From an uncultured Campylobacter sp. (GTDB lineage Bacteria; Campylobacterota; Campylobacteria; Campylobacterales; Campylobacteraceae), in the NCBI RefSeq assembly GCF_937949835.1, contig NZ_CALEDC010000273.1:1-7308 (forward strand): a stretch of 7,308 nucleotides of DNA, read 5' to 3'. A model generated the notes under the pieces. It was given only the letters and a program-made list of their open reading frames with translations. It was not told the DNA's origin and did no database searches. Position 1 is the first letter of the stretch. Every line of letters starts with the position of its first letter. The translations under genes and the position numbers were made by a program. Positions 6,383 to 7,308 of the stretch are shown in pieces.

Positions 6383-6542
6383 TTCGCTCTGCTAAAATTA
6401 ATAAGCGTTATTTTGGTATAGACGAGGTAGCGCACGGTTTGGATGAAATTTGCATCCCGCTTGAGGGCGGGGGACGACGGGTATGAGGTTAATGCGCCCA
6501 AAGGATATTCGTGCGGCAAGGCGGCGCAGCAAAGGAGAAATA

Positions 6543-6828
6543 GTGGAAAAATCCAGAAAAAAGGAACTCAAAAAGCTCGCGGCGTAGCGGCAGCGAGATA
6601 CATTTGAAAAGAGCCTACCGATGAGTAGGGCGGAGTTTGAGCGGCTATTTGAGTTCTTAGGCGAGGGCTTGGCGCATCGTGGCTGCGACGGCACGCATAG
6701 GCTCATACTGGATTTTGCGAGCTCGCCGCGTGCCGAATGAGGCGGCGGTTTTGGACTTTTGCGAGCAAAACGGCGGATATTGCGACCGCGAAGTTCTAAA
6801 CAACGTGCAAGATTGCTTCGAATTTTAA
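6543..6828 (+). pseudogene. Broken DUF2695-family gene (amber stop and frameshift)
   Basis: A GTG start at 6543 follows AAGGAG (6532-6537) at five bases. The reading frame gives a basic N-terminus (EKSRKKELKKLAA), a TAG at 6585-6587, then TFEKSLPMSRAEFERLFEFL and GCDGTHRLILDFA before a TGA at 6738. The next frame continues with VPNEAAVLDF and NGGYCDREVLNNV, ending with TAA at 6826-6828. SLPMS...F, GCDxT and NGGYCDxEVL are the signatures I recall for the DUF2695 family, a short protein of unknown function. Removing one base within about 6718-6731 restores a family-like spacing of about 26 residues. The usual second Cys of the final motif (CDC) is Arg here. The frame could also open at the in-frame ATG at 6483, but the ribosome site favours the GTG. 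Sequencing errors are an alternative to decay. Confidence 0.72.
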
Positions 6829-7014
6829 GGGGCTATGTGCAGAAAGACATGGTTTTGCAAGCGTCGTTTCAAAGAGGCAGTGCGTAAAATTTAGTAAAAT
6901 TTTATCGGCGCGAGGGCTCAAAAGTAGGGCTAAAACAGCGTTTGCGGTGCGAACTGCCGCCGTGCAATAAGCACAAAGCCCACCGCGCCAAACACGCGGG
7001 CCTTTTGTAGAATT
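6829..7014. other. Non-coding gap between two gene remnants
   Basis: No supported gene. It includes two adjacent AAATTT words near 6887-6902 and the hairpin at 6975-7006. One frame stays open from 6934 into the next remnant but has no start codon or recognisable motif, so it is not called coding. Confidence 0.45.
6975..7006 (+). terminator. Possible terminator after the DUF2695 remnant
   Basis: AAAG-CCC (6975-6981) can pair with GGG-C-CTTT (6998-7005), with an inner GCG/CGC stem around CCAAACA; the right arm runs into TTTT. The stem is interrupted by one bulge and a short internal loop, so this is a moderate candidate. It lies about 145 bases after the pseudogene stop. Confidence 0.35.
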
Positions 7015-7308
7015 AATGCTCTAGTTTTTAAATTTGACGCAAAAGGCGGGCAACTCGCCGTCAAAACGGCAATTAAAGCATGGTGTGATGGGGCTTTTAT
7101 GGACTTAAGAGCGGTATTGCTCGCTTAATTTAACGATACAAGACGGCGCGGAGACCTGGTAGTTTACCCCCTTAAATTTGATTGCGGTAGCTATCAGGCG
7201 GACAGAGATATGCTATGGACGTTTTCATTGAGCAAGCTTGCCGCAGACGCTTTGCTGTGCGACAAGCAGGTTGATTGCAAGATTAGGAGAACTCGCACAA
7301 AGCGCTTT
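7015..7308 (+). pseudogene. Decayed coding remnant of unknown family, runs off the window
   Basis: Three successive segments read like one protein when small lesions are repaired. Segment one (7015-7125) gives NALVFKFDAKGGQLAVKTAI and then WCDGAFMDLRAVLLA before a TAA. Segment two (about 7127-7195, next frame) gives NLTIQDGAETW, an amber codon at 7160-7162, then FTPLNLIAVAI. Segment three (7195-7308, back in the first frame) gives QADRDMLWTFSLSKLAADAL, then LCDKQVDCKI, and stays open to the end. Deleting one T near 7125 and adding one base near 7195 would join all three. No clear start or ribosome site was found, so the 5' end may be missing. I do not recognise the family. The composition, with regular hydrophobic spacing and no low complexity, is protein-like, but the call rests on reading alone. 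Confidence 0.42.

Noticed and set aside
6443..6607. Plus-strand ATG frame of 54 codons
   Set aside because: No Shine-Dalgarno, overlaps the DUF2695 remnant out of frame; only its middle looks protein-like, noted as a finding instead.
6398..6706. Minus-strand open frame of 102 codons
   Set aside because: Overlaps the DUF2695 remnant and its leader on the other strand; the plus-strand reading has recognisable family motifs and this one has none.
6829..7014. tRNA or other structured RNA gene
   Set aside because: Only a modest hairpin was found; no cloverleaf arms or conserved tRNA motifs seen.
6585..7162. Amber codon reassignment or suppression (TAG in both remnants)
   Set aside because: Both remnants also have single-base frameshifts, so decay or sequence error explains the stops; one intact gene here (dsbA) uses TAG as a normal stop.

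Overview
The window looks like a chromosomal segment of a relatively GC-rich Campylobacter, of the C. rectus / C. showae / C. curvus / C. gracilis kind. This is inferred from the gene set, from the histidine kinase H-box, which resembles the epsilonproteobacterial HQWRQPLN type, from extended -10 promoters, and from extreme abundance of the palindromic word AAATTT. No species is claimed.

Layout. Positions 1-81 are the last codons of a plus-strand gene of unknown function. Positions 82-424 hold no gene; they carry AAATTT-rich DNA and a long hairpin (335-385) that probably ends transcription from both sides. Four intact minus-strand genes follow, in transcription order: dsbA-like (4091-3435), dsbB/dsbI-like (3425-2802), a Cache-type sensor histidine kinase (2762-1113) and an OmpR-type response regulator (1111-425). 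A 26-bp perfect palindrome over the dsbB stop codon probably separates the Dsb pair from the kinase/regulator pair. Across a 234-bp AT-rich divergent promoter region lies assT (4326-6173, plus), a periplasmic PAPS-independent arylsulfate sulfotransferase, closed by a clear intrinsic terminator (6187-6221).

How the genes fit together. AssT is exported by its signal peptide and has a Cys pair (C447/C454) where the E. coli enzyme has its structural disulfide. The DsbA-like oxidase and its DsbB/DsbI-like membrane partner are the natural catalysts of that bond, as in the known assT-dsbL-dsbI clusters. The adjacent two-component system is a reasonable candidate regulator. Its periplasmic Cache domain has two Cys on probable neighbouring strands (C164, C178), so it could itself be a Dsb client or a thiol-state sensor; that is a hypothesis.

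Positions 6222-7308 are a decayed region. An extended -10 promoter (6374-6382) precedes a broken DUF2695 gene (6543-6828; one amber codon and one frameshift). A second, unidentified coding remnant (about 7015-7308) has two frameshifts and one amber codon and runs off the window. The five genes to the left are intact, so the damage is local.
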